A stretch of 64,000 nucleotides of DNA from Pempheris klunzingeri (Eukaryota > Chordata > Actinopteri > Acropomatiformes > Pempheridae), in contig NC_092030.1 of NCBI RefSeq assembly GCF_042242105.1, positions 5,805,501-5,869,500 on the forward strand. The letters run 5' to 3'. The position numbers were made by a program, and so were the translations under genes. Of this stretch, positions 12,650-27,100 are shown piece after piece. The notes below the pieces were generated by a model that saw only the letters and a program-made list of their open reading frames with translations, searched no databases and was not told where the DNA came from. Within the stretch, counting starts at the first letter, position 1, and every line of letters starts with the position of its first letter.

Positions 12650-14499
12650 AACATTGAAGACGATCTTTATTGTTCACAGTTAAACACAAGCCACTGCTTT
12701 AAGAACTTCCTTTTTTGCCATTTTGTCCCAGATTCTCCAGCTCTGGTCAGAGTCCTGGTTTCTTCAGTTTGTGCTGATTGTACCTTCTGTCTTGGTTTGC
12801 TGTTTTTACTACGGTTGGCATTTAAAGTGGATTGTTGAACATGCTTTAGATAGCGAGGCAAAAGGAAGTGACAGCAGGAGTTCCCAGTGGACAACAGGAT
12901 TTACGCAACTTTCACAATCGGAGTTAACTTCTAATACTTAACAGAATCGAGGCAATTCCGTGTTTATCAGACCTGCAGAAGGGAATCTGAATCGACAAGC
13001 TGTTTTGGTTTTGTTTCCCATGCTGCACCAGCTGAATGTACATGCAATATGAGAAACAACACTTCTGTTTAGAGAGGTTTGAATTCAGCATGAACACAAA
13101 TGTTTGCATGGCACTTTAAATGATCGGCTGGTCATCTTGAACAGAAAAAGATGATTTTGATAGCTCGGGATTGTGTCACTTGCCAGGTCTGATTAAAATT
13201 TAGGATATGTTCTTGTGAGCACCCATTATGGCTGAATAAATAAAAAGTAAAAAAAAAAAAGTACAACTGAATGTGGAATTCATAAAAATGCATAAAATGT
13301 CATCACTTTCTAAATTTCATACACTTTTTTCCTCATTGCATCTTCGCTGAAATACAAGAACCAACATGACTGCATCAAATACACACTCACATTCGCAAAC
13401 AAAACACATTCTCCTCCTGACTTACTTTGGACAAAACCTCAAAGGAGTTCTGTGTTTTCCAATTCACTCAATCAACAGTAAAGTGACACTCCAAGATTTC
13501 CGCACAACAAACCAAACATCTCTACGCACTGATCACTTCCACTCGCTCAACATGCACTCTGATATCAAAAACATATTTCGGTCCACGGTCAACACCAAAG
13601 CATACCTAACAGATCGTGACGAATGTAACATTGCCTGCTCTTTTGGTGTTTTTTCATGTCAGACTTGATTTTTTTTTAAAGTGGCATCATTTATATATTA
13701 AAGGGTCAGTACGCCCAAATTACAAAGAGACATTTTTCCCACTTAGCTCCAGTGATATCGACTAGAGCAGATGGTTTTATTTTCTCAACTTTTGAGAAAT
13801 GTCTCTGAGACTCCTGCATCCACAGCCAACACCATAAAGGTGAAAGGAACTGTATTCGTGGTACTCACAGCACAAAACTGCATAAAATGTTTTTCACTGC
13901 AATTTGTCTTTCCAGAAACAGGGTCCCCGGTGATCTGGAAAATCCACAGACCTCACTGTGAACTCTTTTCTAAGGGACTGTTTCTTCAGTAGAAAGTACT
14001 TCCCATGAAAACTGTTCTCAGAACAGTCTGTGAATCATCCAAAGTAACTGTGACAGCTGGAGGAGTTAGCATTTCTTTTTTAAATGTAATCTTTCAATGC
14101 TGTGAGTACCACATACAAAAGACAGATCTCAAAATTTGAAAAATGTAAAAGTAGCTATTCAAGTGGGAAATGTACATTCAGCATATCTTTGAGCATCTTT
14201 GCCTCATAACCAAATTCATAAATCTAGCATCTTCACTGGTAACAACAAATTGATTTTGTGTCCGTCACCTTGTCAAAATTCTTCAGGGGAATGAATCAGT
14301 ATAAAGAAGAAAGAAAAAAAAAAAAAAAGTAGAAAAACACTAGGAGAAATCCTGTTGTCCACTCAGAGGAATGGGACATATAACACTGAATTCCAAAGAG
14401 TTGCTGACATGTTACTCTTCTGCTGATTTGTAGCTCTTCTCCATCGTTAAATTTCAGTCTTTCCACGGCTGCCCCGCGTCCCGGCTCAGTTCTGTGTCT
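12650..14499 (-). other. tsc1: TSC1 3' UTR (probable)
   Basis: Non-coding, AT-rich sequence directly after the TSC1 stop. An AATAAA lies on the minus strand at 12671-12666, followed by TGTTTTGC, a plausible poly(A) site. Other AATAAA-like words occur nearer the stop (around 13,776), so the true end is uncertain. Confidence 0.4.
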
Positions 14500-15151
14500 C
14501 TAACTGTGCTCGTGATGTGTTTCATTATAGTCCATGATCTTTAGCTGCTGCTGCTGCTGCCGGGGGCGTCCTGACCCCACCTGTCCGCGCCCTCCACCTG
14601 TCCCCACCACTGCCTTCCTGCGGGGGCTTTCCTGGCTGGAGGCCCGCTGTTTGGGCTCAGAAGGGGGCTCCTTGGTGGGCACAGTGAGAGGAGTGACTGG
14701 GGCAGGGGCTGTGGCAGCGAGTGGAGTTGGGATGGGGTATGGTGCATGGGCGACATAACCCGGGCAGGGCGGCTCCACACACAGCTCAGTCTTCAGGCCG
14801 TGGGCAAGGCCAGCCAGGCGTGGCGCTTGCTCCTCGTCACACTGGCTCTCGCTCTTGTTGCGGAACAGCTCGCGCGCTCTCATGCCGAGGAAGCTTTTGG
14901 CGCTGGGGTAGGAGCCCACGGTGAGCGGCGCATCGGAGGGGAGCGGATTGGCGTGGGGACAGGACAGGGAGGGCTCCACCAGCAGGGGCGGGGCCAGGTC
15001 CTGGCTGCCATTGATGGAGTTGGCTGTGGAAGAGTTGTTCGCCTTTGGTTGCCCTGGCGATAAAGTGCTGCCGTTGCCCCGGGGGGAGTCATGTGGTGGT
15101 CTACTGTCCGCCTCTTCGTTGGTGACACTCTTACTTGGTCCATCAGGTACA
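14500..15151 (-). CDS. tsc1: TSC1 terminal coding exon 21
   Basis: Residues 1056-1272 and stop. Low-complexity Ser/Pro-rich start, then the conserved [19 protein letters not shown], a Pro/Ala-rich insert, a five-Gln run, and the conserved terminus [12 protein letters not shown]. Acceptor CCTCCAG. Confidence 0.96.
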
Positions 15152-18100
15152 CTGGAGGAGACAAAATATTCACATGTAAAGAACACTCTAGAATAACGAG
15201 ATGTACTGATATCAATGCATTTCCACTAACATTTACATGACTACATGCATTAATTCCATTTATTTAGTTACTGCCAGAACCAAGGTGTCATTTATTAGCA
15301 AAACTGGTTCTTATTAGACACCTGAACCTGATGCATGTTGCATTTCTATTATCTTCTTTGTGAGAAACAGAAGATGTTTACAACTCTGAAGTGCACCTCC
15401 TTAAAAATATCAGTTCATCTGAATATCAGACATCTGAAGCAGACATCTATTTGCTAATAGCATAGTTTAGCTCCGATTAATATAATAATGTAAAAACAAA
15501 AACATAACAAACTAAGATAAGAATATAACTCATAATCTCTACTGGACTCCAAATTGCCTAATTAACCTAGAAGAGCATATGCAAAGATATGTCTGAGGGA
15601 TAGAAGGATCATTAATGAAATAGAAAATAAGCGAGAATGTGCTTCTGAATCTCTGATCTTTGTTCCTTACTGCACACATTAAGAGTGGATAGTTTTACGT
15701 GAAAAGCCTCTCAAAAGTTTTTGGGGAGAATTACTTTCAACTTAGAGACATGCAGTATGAGATGATGACAAGTAGAGATTGGTCACTTTATACTGCTGCA
15801 AACCAAAAAGGTTGGAAACTACTGGAAGCAAAAGTAAGTAAATTTGACAATGCAACCATAAAACAGTGGGCGAACTGGACTGAAAAGAGAAAAATAACCG
15901 ATTAACGTAACATAAGAAATCAGCTACACGGAGACTTGTGCTCTGAGCCTGACCTGGAGTCAGCATGAGTGTGTGAGTCCGTTCTGCCCCCTGGTGGTGA
16001 CGTGGTGGCGGTGCTGGCAGGAGCCTCCATCTCCACTCTGCTGTAGAGCTGCAGGAGCTCAGTCTGCAGCAGCTGACTGATCCTCCTCTGAGCCTGATAC
16101 CTGCTGTCCGAGGCCTGCAGCTCCGCCCTGTGAAGAGAGAGGAGGGACAGGACGGGAAAGAGCATGTGAGAGCAGTTAAAAGTAGGGTAAAAGAACACAA
16201 AGAGACATGAGATGTGACAGATACAAAAAGAGAAGAAGAGACAAAGAATGATTCACTAATTATAAACATAGGCACACAAACAGGTGAGTGACTTGTACAT
16301 GCCTCTATTAGTACAAACAAAATGATGTGACGTGATGATCTGCTTGGACAACTGATTAATGTTCTTCTGAGTCACATGCTGTTATAAGTGGCTCTGGAGC
16401 TTCTACTCACTTTGCTTGACATTTTACATCCTCGAGGAACTTCTTCTGCTCGACGATGAGGTGTTCCTTCTTGGAGAGGTGCGTCTCCAGCTCGCTGACT
16501 CTCTGCTGCGCTGCTTCCAGTTTCTGACCTTGAACCAGCAGGCTCTGCCTCAGCGTCTCCACTTCTTTCCCATAAGACACCTGCAGCATCTGGGCCTCCT
16601 GGGTGGTGGGTCGTTGTCCACAGGGACACACGGTGCAGGACGGAACAAGAAATACATGAGTGTGTGAAAAAGACGCAGATGAAGAATTGTGGAGCGTTTC
16701 TATAGAAGTTTTCAGTGAGAACGGCTTGTTCGTTTTTCATCACTATTTTTCTATTTACAGTGGAGGCTATTTTTTGCCATCATCCACAGTACTTGTGAAT
16801 GTAGTTTGACTCAGAGGCTGACAAAAAGAAGTGACGCTAGAAAACTAGAGAATGTTTGACCATTTTGTGACAAAAAAAGGATAGTTGCCAGTTAATTTTC
16901 AGAGCTTCTTATCTGTGAGTCACTGTCGGATGCCAAAAGTGAAAAAACACTCAACACTGGATGGTGAGCCAATTTCAACACAATTGAGTTCAATGTCTCT
17001 TTTCACAGAGTTTATTTTATGACAGACTTAAATAATGAATTAAACTTGTGTGAAATAATTCCAATAAATTTAAAACATCTTCTGTCTACACTGAAGTCTT
17101 TCCTCACACTTTGGATAACTATGGCCACGACGTAGAGATAGATGATGTTACAGCGAAACTAAAAATGCTTCAGTCGGACAGTTTGACTGGACGCCCAACA
17201 AACCCAATTAGTGTCCCTTTTTTCACCTCAGTACGTCGTCTCTGCGGTTCTCTGCATCTGTCTCACTCTCACGCGCACGCATACACACACACACACACAC
17301 ACACGCACGCACGCACACACACTTATAATACCTTTGTATTATCGGTGCCTGTGTGGTGTAACTCCTGCATGGACAGCTTATGTGCCTCCCCGAGGAGCAG
17401 CAGCTGCTTGTTCAGGAAGCTCATCTGCTGCTGGGTGCTCTCACTGTTGCTCAGCTGAAGGACAAACAAGGCAAACAATGACGATGGAGGGCAAAACAGC
17501 AATTACGCTACAAATCAAACCTGTCCGCACATATCTACATCAACAAGACGCATGACAGAGATTGCCATTAATGATCTCGCTGAATGCATCCAAGATTTTA
17601 CAAGCTGCAGCAAATGGGCCATGCAAATATTTCAGTATAGACAGCATACCCTATGAGGAGCTACTACAAATGCTACTTTATGACAAAGTTCACGTAATGG
17701 CCAACTTGAAAGAGAAATGTTACGCTTCATAGCCAGTCTATGAAAATTATCTTAACAAATCAATCCCAGCCCTCACATCCCACGATATTAAGGCATTCAG
17801 TCTGAATATGACAGAAATAAGGATCTTCAATCAACTGTGTGGATGCAGTCTGATTTGAAATGCCTGTTTCCTGAATCAACGGCTTCTCGTTGGTCAGGAT
17901 TTCTGTTCAGTCTGGGTCATACGAGGGAAACAGACCTCAGACAAACCCCAGGAGGCAGAAAAACACCCAGACCCCCCGTGTCGCTGACCCAAAAATAGAG
18001 AGCGAGAGACAGCATCTCCACGGCAACCGATCCCTGGGACAGTCTGCAGTCTACCGAGACATGACAGGAAGAGGACGGGGGCATGCGCTGTTCTAGCTCC

Positions 18101-21100
18101 CCAAGTTTGGCCCGACAGTCTGCCAGCCGGCTCACTGTCCTGCCCAGTTCCTCCATTTAGAAAATCAGGAGTTAAAATTTTGTGTGAGCCTGGATTTCTC
18201 ATCCAGTGTAAACGACCAAACAATCTTGCTGATTTAACATAAAGCAGTTAGTCCTTAGTAGCAAAATGCTGTGTGAATACTTCCCATATGGGTTTGTTAG
18301 CAGAAACATGTTCATCTTATCTGGAACTGAACACCTGCCCAGACATGAAAGATAAACATGTAGAAGACTTTAATCCTTCTTCTTGGCAGGACTTTAAAAA
18401 GTAATATCAGCTGCAGGTTTGACTGATTGCTGTTACTGTCCAGGGCAGAAGCACCAATTAAATTCAGTTAAGAGGCATTATGTGCCTTTAATGATGTTTC
18501 AGTAACTTATTTGACCTGATTTAGTTTTATGAATACATATCAGAAGAAATATAAATCATGTAGTAGTGTGGCCATACACAATCAAAATACAAGTCAAAAT
18601 GAGCACTATAATATACACACCTGAGAGAAGCAGACTTCACTACAAAATGGACTCAAACTCACTTAATTGTAAGTTTGGTTTGCCACAGACATGAGAAGCT
18701 GAACTTCATTAACTAAATTCTAACTAAATTCAGTTACTGGGAGCGGATAATATCGGGTCTATGCTAAAACATTAACCTTCTGAACAGCAACAGCTTCTGC
18801 TGAGACATGCACACTGTAATCTCTCAGAAAATGTAGATTGATACATCTATTACAGTCTTACAAAGCTGCCTAGGTGTCTGTCATTGTATTAATAATTGAA
18901 TGAATTCATTAGAAACACAATGAGCACCATAGTCAGAGAGATACACATGTGTAGAAGAGCAGTGTAATAATACATTCTCAGAGCAATATATCCTATGAAA
19001 CAAGAAATATATATCTTAATGAACAAACAAAAACACATTTGTCTATAAAAGTCCCCCCCCACAGTTCAGCACCAAAGAGATAATTATGAGAGCAGCATTT
19101 TCTCCCTGCATTTTCATTTATAAATATTAATATGTGAGCAAATTGAAGTTAAACAAATCCAGCAGAACAGGAAGCGTAATTCTCTAATAAATGATGAGAT
19201 TAATGCTTGAACAGACAGGAAGCCCTTGCAGCTCTTCCAGTGCACTTTTATTTCCTGTATTTAAATTTGGACATCTTATCATTGCACTGTAATTGCACTA
19301 TAACTGTATTTTATACTATAACTGTTCTATTTGCTTTTTGTTATGTTATTATTGTAATGCATTTCACGGCCTCGTGTTAAGCACTGTTTTTGAAAGGTGC
19401 GACACCCATCACCTTAACAGAAAGGTGAAGCCAGCAATGTTAGATGTTCCATGTCTGAAAGGATCTTAATTATATTCCATCACCAAACTGAAACTAACAA
19501 AAATGACTTGTTAAATCAAAGCGTGTTTCAGGTATTTCCCAGTTACCTTGATAGTCATCTGGTTGAGGAGGTGACCAGTGTGGCAGACTTTGTTGTTGGC
19601 CCTCTGAAGCTCCGCCTCCAGTTCATCCATCCTCTTCTGACACTCCTGCAGCTTGCTCTGGAGACACGGATTTGTACTGCATCATTATCATTGCACTGTT
19701 ATTCGAATTGTATTGAAATTGTTTGTGTGTTTGTTCTTGTATTTGCTACACTGTATGGACCAGAACAGGTTTCTAACTAACAACGTGGGGACACTTCTGA
19801 CTGTTTTAAGGTTAAAACTTTAGGTTTAGGGTAAGAGGCTGGGGTTAATAATGTCAATAAGGGTCTTCATAAGTATACTAGAAAATATGTGTGTGTACCT
19901 GGAGCTCCTGGTTCTTGGTGTAGTAGTCGTCTCGTCCCTGCTGCAGCTGTCTGATCTGACTGTGCAGCCGGGTCACCACCGTCTCCCGGTCATCCCACAG
20001 CTGCCTGTACCGCTGCTGCTCCACCTGCAGACTCTCCCTCAGAGACAAGATGTCCACACTCTGCAGGTTCAGCTGGTCCTTCTGCACAGACACACACAGA
20101 TGCACAAGTTCAGTACTAAATGTACAGTTGGCTTTTCTAAACAGTAGTTTGTGCCATTTTTCTTTCTCTTTCTTTCAGTTCAGCTGCTCTTTTAGTGAGG
20201 ACTGGGATGGACATTTTCCTCCACAAAACTGAGTCACTGTGCAGCATTTTCAAAAGATTTGCAGAAAATGAATTATTCTTCTGCATGAATGTGTCAGTGT
20301 TCCACATCTTTGTTTACATTTCATCCCAGGGGACAAAATAGCCTTTGCTTCTTTGTACCCCTTTCTTGTTTAAAAGGAATCTGTCTAGGTTACTCACAGC
20401 TGCAAACAAAACAACTTCAGACAGATTTTGCTGTTATGTATTGCAGATGATACTCGACTGATTTGACAGCTGGACGTATGAAACGCAACAAATGCCTCTG
20501 TGGATAATCTCAGAAGAGTTAAGATGTGTGTTTCTCCTCTCATTATATTCAAAATGCAAACACGGCCCACTGTCAGTAAACAAATCTCTAGCACTTACAA
20601 ACGGCTTGAACAGGGCTAATCTGTGATAATAAGCACACGCAAACTCGCCATAGCGTTGTTCTGCTCCTCCAGTGCAGTGGCGTTGATGATGCGTCGGAGG
20701 AGACGTCGGTTGCGGACGGCGTGCTGCTCCCTCTTGTAGCGCTCGTACAGCAGCTGGTTGTGCAGCAGGAGCAGCTGGCTGCGCAGCGTGTGAAGCTCGT
20801 CCAGGGGAGCCGAGCCTGGGGAGGCCACGAAAATAATAATGTAATTAACACGGTCACGCACCTGACACACGTACACTACAAGAAATGAGCTTAATTATTA
20901 TGTAAGTGTGGAACGCCAAAATAAGCACAGGTAACGTAATGACAAAAAAAATGACTGATACATGTTCAAGACATTTTCTTTCAGGTAATGACAGTAGGTC
21001 ACTAAACGTTTTCATCAATGCACTTTTGGGCACATTCAAACTTTTCAGAAATGTAATACTCCAGTGAGGGTTTTGCACAAAAAGTCTTAGTGATGAGTAA

Positions 21101-24100
21101 CGCCAAAAAACTCAGAGTTAGAACCTCAACCTACTTTGTTGTTACTAACCGAAATGTGGCTATAGCACCAAGAAAATAGTCAAGTACCAAAAGTTGGTAA
21201 GTAGCATCTGGGTAGATTCATAAGCAGCAACTCTGCTCAGCTGCTATTTACCCAGTTAACTGCATGATGAAGATATTCTAAATGTGAAAAATGTAGTCTT
21301 CCATGCCAAGAACATAATGCTGGACACAGAGCGTCACTTGTTCACTTGTACGAAGGGGGAGAAAGAACATTTAGAGAAAAATTCTCTTGAGAATTTGACC
21401 CAAGACCTTGAGAGTCCTCCGGTGAGTTCGCGTCAGTCAGCCACAAGCACTGAGTGGAGTTCTGTTTTAGATGCGCATGAAAATTACCGGACTCCTATCA
21501 GTCAACCAGGGGAGATGATTAAATTCCAGAGGTGTAATTACAAGTTGGCAGAGATCAGGTTCTGCATGACTGTGGGAACTTGTGTTTGTGATAAAACTCT
21601 GTCGAACAAATTCCAGTCCAGCTGGGCAACATTTAACGTGCTGTTCATGTCTCAGAGCTCATGACGAATCACTAGTCATGCCTAAATAATGCTCCATCTG
21701 TGGCCTTTATAGTAGCTTCTTTTATCAGTGTACGACAGTGCTGTGGGAGTGTTTTACCTCCAAAGTGCGTCCAGTCAGCTGACTTACTTGGCAAAGGCAA
21801 TCTGTAAAGGAGAGAATGAAAAAGCACTTAATGAGAGTGATCACTCTGGGAAGTTTGTCTCTTTAAGCTGCTCTTAAGTAATGATATGAAGATCATTTCC
21901 ATCCATACAAGTGTTTTGGAAATGCGACAGTTTCTGGTATTGAAAATGGGAAAAACAGAATTCATTATTTTGTGTCTGCTGTATCTGACACCAGGTTTTC
22001 CCTTATTACCACAACTACTGCTGCAGAGACAGCACAGACTGAACTAGGCTACACTGGGAGACGCAGCTTGGGTAGAAGATGTGGAAAGCACAGGTTAACA
22101 CAAATGGTGCTATGGTGACACGGTCCCAATGTGTTACAATATCATGTCTGTATAGTAAATATAAAGATACTTGTACACAGCCCGCAGACTGTAAGCTTAA
22201 ATAAGTATAAAGCCTAAACAGGGAACAGCAAGCCCAGCTCTGCCCACAAGTAACAAAATCTACTTACCACCTCTAAAGCTCACTAATGAACAGATTATAT
22301 CTTGTTTGTTTAATCCGTGCAAAACTCAAAGCGTGAAAATGTTGGGTTGTGATTTTAAGGAGTGTTACATGCTTCAACTATTTCATGTCCAGGAGCAGCA
22401 ACGGCCTGAATAAAATACAAATAAAACCTAAAAATAAATTCAAAGGGATGAAAACAAGTAAAGCTTTACTATATTTACTTTGGTGGATCTTATAGTGTTT
22501 CAGAAGAAATAATGCTGTTATGGTCAAATTAATATTGTCCTCATCATAATAAATTATTTGTTTTAGCCATACATATTTTATTCCCCTCAGCCGGCCATGT
22601 TTTGATCTGATGAAGACAGTAAAATATAGAGGTGATGAGCAACTGAAACGAGCGAAGCCATATTGTTGTGTGCCCGGCGCTGACTTTGCTGACACCATCT
22701 CTGCTGTTGTACTATTGACTCACTGTGCGTGTGTGTGGAAAAAGAAAGGGGGTGGCGGATTCTGAACAATGTGATACTTGTTCTCAACTGGGTGTTTCCT
22801 TTCGGCTGCAGTAATAGACTGGAAACAACCCAGGCAGGCTTTACACAGTGAGCAGCACATCAAAACACACTCCTGAGTTTCCTCAGTGTGATCAACACGA
22901 GTTTCATACTGACAAAACACAAAGAGCTAGAAAGCACTCTACAGCTGCACAACCCTCTACATGTTGAAATTTGTTAAAAGAAAATGTTTAGAGATTGTTC
23001 GTCTACAGGCCCTCCAAAAGTATGACAGCAAGGTCAAGTTCTTTATTTTTGCTATATGCTGAAGACATTTGGATTTGAGCTCAAAAGATGAATATGAAAC
23101 AAGAGATAAGTCAGTGTTTACTCCCTGGCACTTTTATGAACATGTTTTACAATCTTATACCTTTATTTCAGCCACCTCCAGAACAAAAACAGTGCAAAGT
23201 AAAGCAAATTAAACTAAATAATATCTAATATTTAGTTGCATGTATTTTGCATGCAATAACTGCCTGTGAGCCTGCACCAAACTTTTGGTTTGTTCATTTG
23301 AGAGGCTTTTACTGCAACTTATTTCAGGTGCTGTTTTCTTGGGGGGTAGCTTCTCCCTTCAGTCTCCTCTTCAGCAAGTGAAATGCATCTTCAATGATAG
23401 GATGCAAGTCAGGAGACTGACTTGTCCAGTCTAAAACCTTCCACTTTTCTCCCCTTATGGTTCTGCTAGGTTAAGGGCTTAACTATAAGTTTGGATTCAT
23501 TTCTTTATCGCATGCAGGAAAATGTTTTAGTAGACTTCTCAATTCATTCTGCTGCTGCCATCATGACTTACATCATTGATAAAAATGAGTGAGCCAGTTG
23601 CAGAAGCAGCTATGCAAGCCCAAGCCATGACATTACCTCCACCGTGCTTCATGGATGAGCTAGTGTGCTTTGGATCATGTGCAGATCCTTCTCCACACTT
23701 GGGCCTTACCATCACTTTGATACAGGCTTATCTTGGTCTCATCTGTCCATAAAACTTTGCTCCATAACTTTTCTTGCTCATCTCTGTACTTCTTTGCAAA
23801 TTCTGATCCGGCCTGCCGATTCTCACTGCTGATGACAAGTTTGCATCTTGTGGTGTAGCCTCTGTAATTCTGCTCTTAAAGTCTTCTGCAAACGATAGAC
23901 TGAGATTCTTTCACCCCTGCCTCCTGGAGGTCTTTGGTGATGCCTTATGACACTCTTATGATCGTCCAATCATCAACTGCTGTTGTTGTTTTCTTTGGCC
24001 AACCTGTCCAATGTCTGTTGCTTAGTACAACAGTCATTACTTTCTTTTTCAAATTCTTATATTTGCTAGTCTCAGCTTCCAAATTGCTAGCTTTTCTCAC

Positions 24101-27100
24101 ATAGACAGTTCTCTGGTATTCATGTTGGTTTATTCTCTTTGACTACAAAACCCAAGGCTGAAACCAAGGTTTCGCAGCTTTTCTATATGTCTGAGCACCG
24201 GAGCAACAGGAAGCACCTGTCACATGTTCAGGGAACATGTTCAGTCACATGTTTCTGTACTTTTCCCCAAATAAAAATGGGGGAGGCTGAAACAAAGGTG
24301 CTTTGTGTTATATAATATATGTTATAAAACATATATTAATGTAAATGCCAGGAAAGAAAAGCAGACATTCTGGTCTTGTTTCATATTCATCTTTGGATCT
24401 CAAGTCCAAATGTGTAAAAGTAAAAATATTTTTTTAAAAACTTGCTGTTCCTGCACTTTAGAGGGTACTGTATATCTGCCTTAAAACAACACGTAAAATA
24501 ATTTTATGAGCACACCAAATACTACATACTTGTGTATATGTATGTGATCTGATATGGATTGGGTGAATTTTGTTGAAAGAGGGCTGAAAAGGATTAAAAG
24601 TCAAATTGGTGGAAACTTGCATGACAGTAATCCCTTACAATTAGAATTAAAATAATAATAATTAAACCTTGAGTAAAGGTCCCTTACCTCTTGAGCACTT
24701 TATCATGGGCGTCGCTCCCCTGCTGAACAAGGCGATCCAGCACCTCCAGTGGTGAAGCAGACACTACGCCTTCCTCTTCCCCGTCCTCCAAACCTTCCTC
24801 CCACTGCGACAGCCTCTCCATCGCCGCCTTGTGCACCGCCTCCGACGTCTTCTGGCCCACAAAGAGCGAGGCCGCCCTGGGCAGAGCCAGGTCGAAAAAG
24901 GACTCATAGGGCACCGGGGCTGGAGTCTTGTTGCACGGGCTTGGGGAGAACATTCCGAACTTGCCCACCTCGTCGTCCGGGGCAGAGGGGCTCCGGTGCA
25001 GGGGGTGATCAATGGGGGTGAAACCTGACTGGAAGGACCAGGATTGCTCAAGGCCGAGGGCTGAACTCCTGCTGTCTCCTCCTACTCCTCCTCCTCCTTT
25101 TTCACTCCCAACACCACTGGTGCTCGCAGTGTTCTCTGCTTTGTCAGGCGTGGATACGACATGGTGGGTGTCCCGGACGGGGCCCCCGGGCTGGGTGTTG
25201 GAGAGGGTCTTGTCTTGTGCCTGGCAGCCAGTCAGAGTCTCAGTGGTGTGATAGAAAAGGGAATCGAAGCCCCTCAGGCTTGACAGCTCCTGCTTATCCT
25301 CAGTGATCTTCAGCAGCTCCTCTGTGATGGCAGCTGCAGCAGAAACAACATATGGAGGATTGTAGTGGAGTTAAACCTGCATGTATGTTCTGAATGTCAA
25401 TTTCTGTGCTTTAACATTTCTGCAGTTAGCAAATGCCAAGTGCCTGCTTTCCCTCAAAGAAAAACTGAGGTTGTGAAGCGTTTGTTTTTTTCTCCAAAGG
25501 GAATGGAAATGTTTAAGTCTAAGCAGCTAGCTTTAGCAGCAGAGCTTGTGCCATTTGGCAGGTGCTTTTATCCAAAAGTGGTTCAAAGTATTGTAGGTGC
25601 ATTTATTTTTAGTACAAGTGGCTCGAGTGGGATTTAAACCAATAACGGCAGATCTAGCTGAACGCACAGGGATACAAACAGGAATGCATATGCATCCTCG
25701 ATATTTAGTCAAAGTCCATGGGCTCAGGCACATTTAGCTCAACAGGAATATTAATTCACACATTTAAAGATCCAATTAGAAACTTTTTACTCCTGCCAGA
25801 ACTAAATACTGTACTGACCGAGTCTGCGATGATACATGAAGCATTTTGATACGTTGTTAGTCACAAGAAAGTTCATGGTTTTCATATAACTAGGCTATTT
25901 TATTGCCCTTATTGCCTTTTATTTATTTATTTTTTTATTTGATTTGTTAGGCACTCATTGCAGACAGCAATAAAAGAATTTCATTGTGCATGGAAACATG
26001 TTTCCCTAATGTACATATGACAATAAATACTTTGAATCTTGAATCTATTCTGGCTGTTCTGATGTGACCTGTGTTTCCCCTGCTCAGTCACACACCGACT
26101 GGATCTTGTTCTGTGATCTACACCAAATCGATACTCACCCTCTTCCCTCTCTTTCTCTGTTCTCAGCTGAAGCTCCAGCTCCTGATTCTTGATGAAGACC
26201 GACAACTCTGTCAAAGTCATAGAGACGTTCTCGGCAGCTCCTGCATCTGATGAGGAAATGTGTGTATGTGGGTATGATGCCAGAAAAATAATATAAACAA
26301 CAAAACTGCAAATACACCTCAGACATGGTAGTTTTTGGGCAAGACTGTTAGAAACACCTGAGTGGATCAAAGAAGCTCTGTCAGCCCCTGTGGTACATCA
26401 TCACATCATGGGATGAAAATGTGTTTTTTAAGGCAGACAGAGCTGAGCTGTGGAGTGCAGTAAAGACTACATTAAGTACTGCTCTTTTAAATCACAGCTG
26501 TAAGTTAATGGGTAGCTCATCCTGCTGCTACCAGTGTTTGCGTTCTCTCTGGATTGAAGATTAGCTGCAGTTTTCCCACTTCAGATCTCATCCAAAATTA
26601 AGGACATTTACTTTGAAATTAATCATGAGAAATCACAGTGGTGAGGCTCATCATGACAAACCTCTGTTTGGGGCTACTTCGGCACACTTCTCTCCATCTT
26701 TCACTGGCTCCTGTCTCACCAGTGCAGGCTTACCGCTCTCTCCTTGTCGGCGATCCTGAAAAGTCACACTGTTAATAGTCTTATATTATGATTTAATTTA
26801 AACATATCAGTGGATTGCTCCGTCTCTGAGAACATGTGCACCTTCTCCAGGCTGTAATGTGGGATTAAGACTTAAAGTCTTATTCTTTTGAATGCGAGTG
26901 AGTCACTGTTTCTTATTAAAATCGATACAACTCAAGTCCATAATGATTTTTACAATTCATATACCAGAATAAAGAACATTTATGAGACAAAAAGCCAAAC
27001 CGATCTTCCTCCCGCTGAGAAGTAGTAATATGGCTAAAATGACTTCACCTCTTCTCTCCTGTTACGGCATATGAGGACAATTAAGCTATCATGAAATTCA

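Noticed and set aside
14534-15196. Several plus-strand frames over the last TSC1 exon
   Set aside because: Shadows of the GC-rich TSC1 terminal coding exon.
21284-21664. 126-codon plus-strand frame in a TSC1 intron
   Set aside because: Antisense to TSC1, unrecognised, no splice or promoter context. Consistent with chance.
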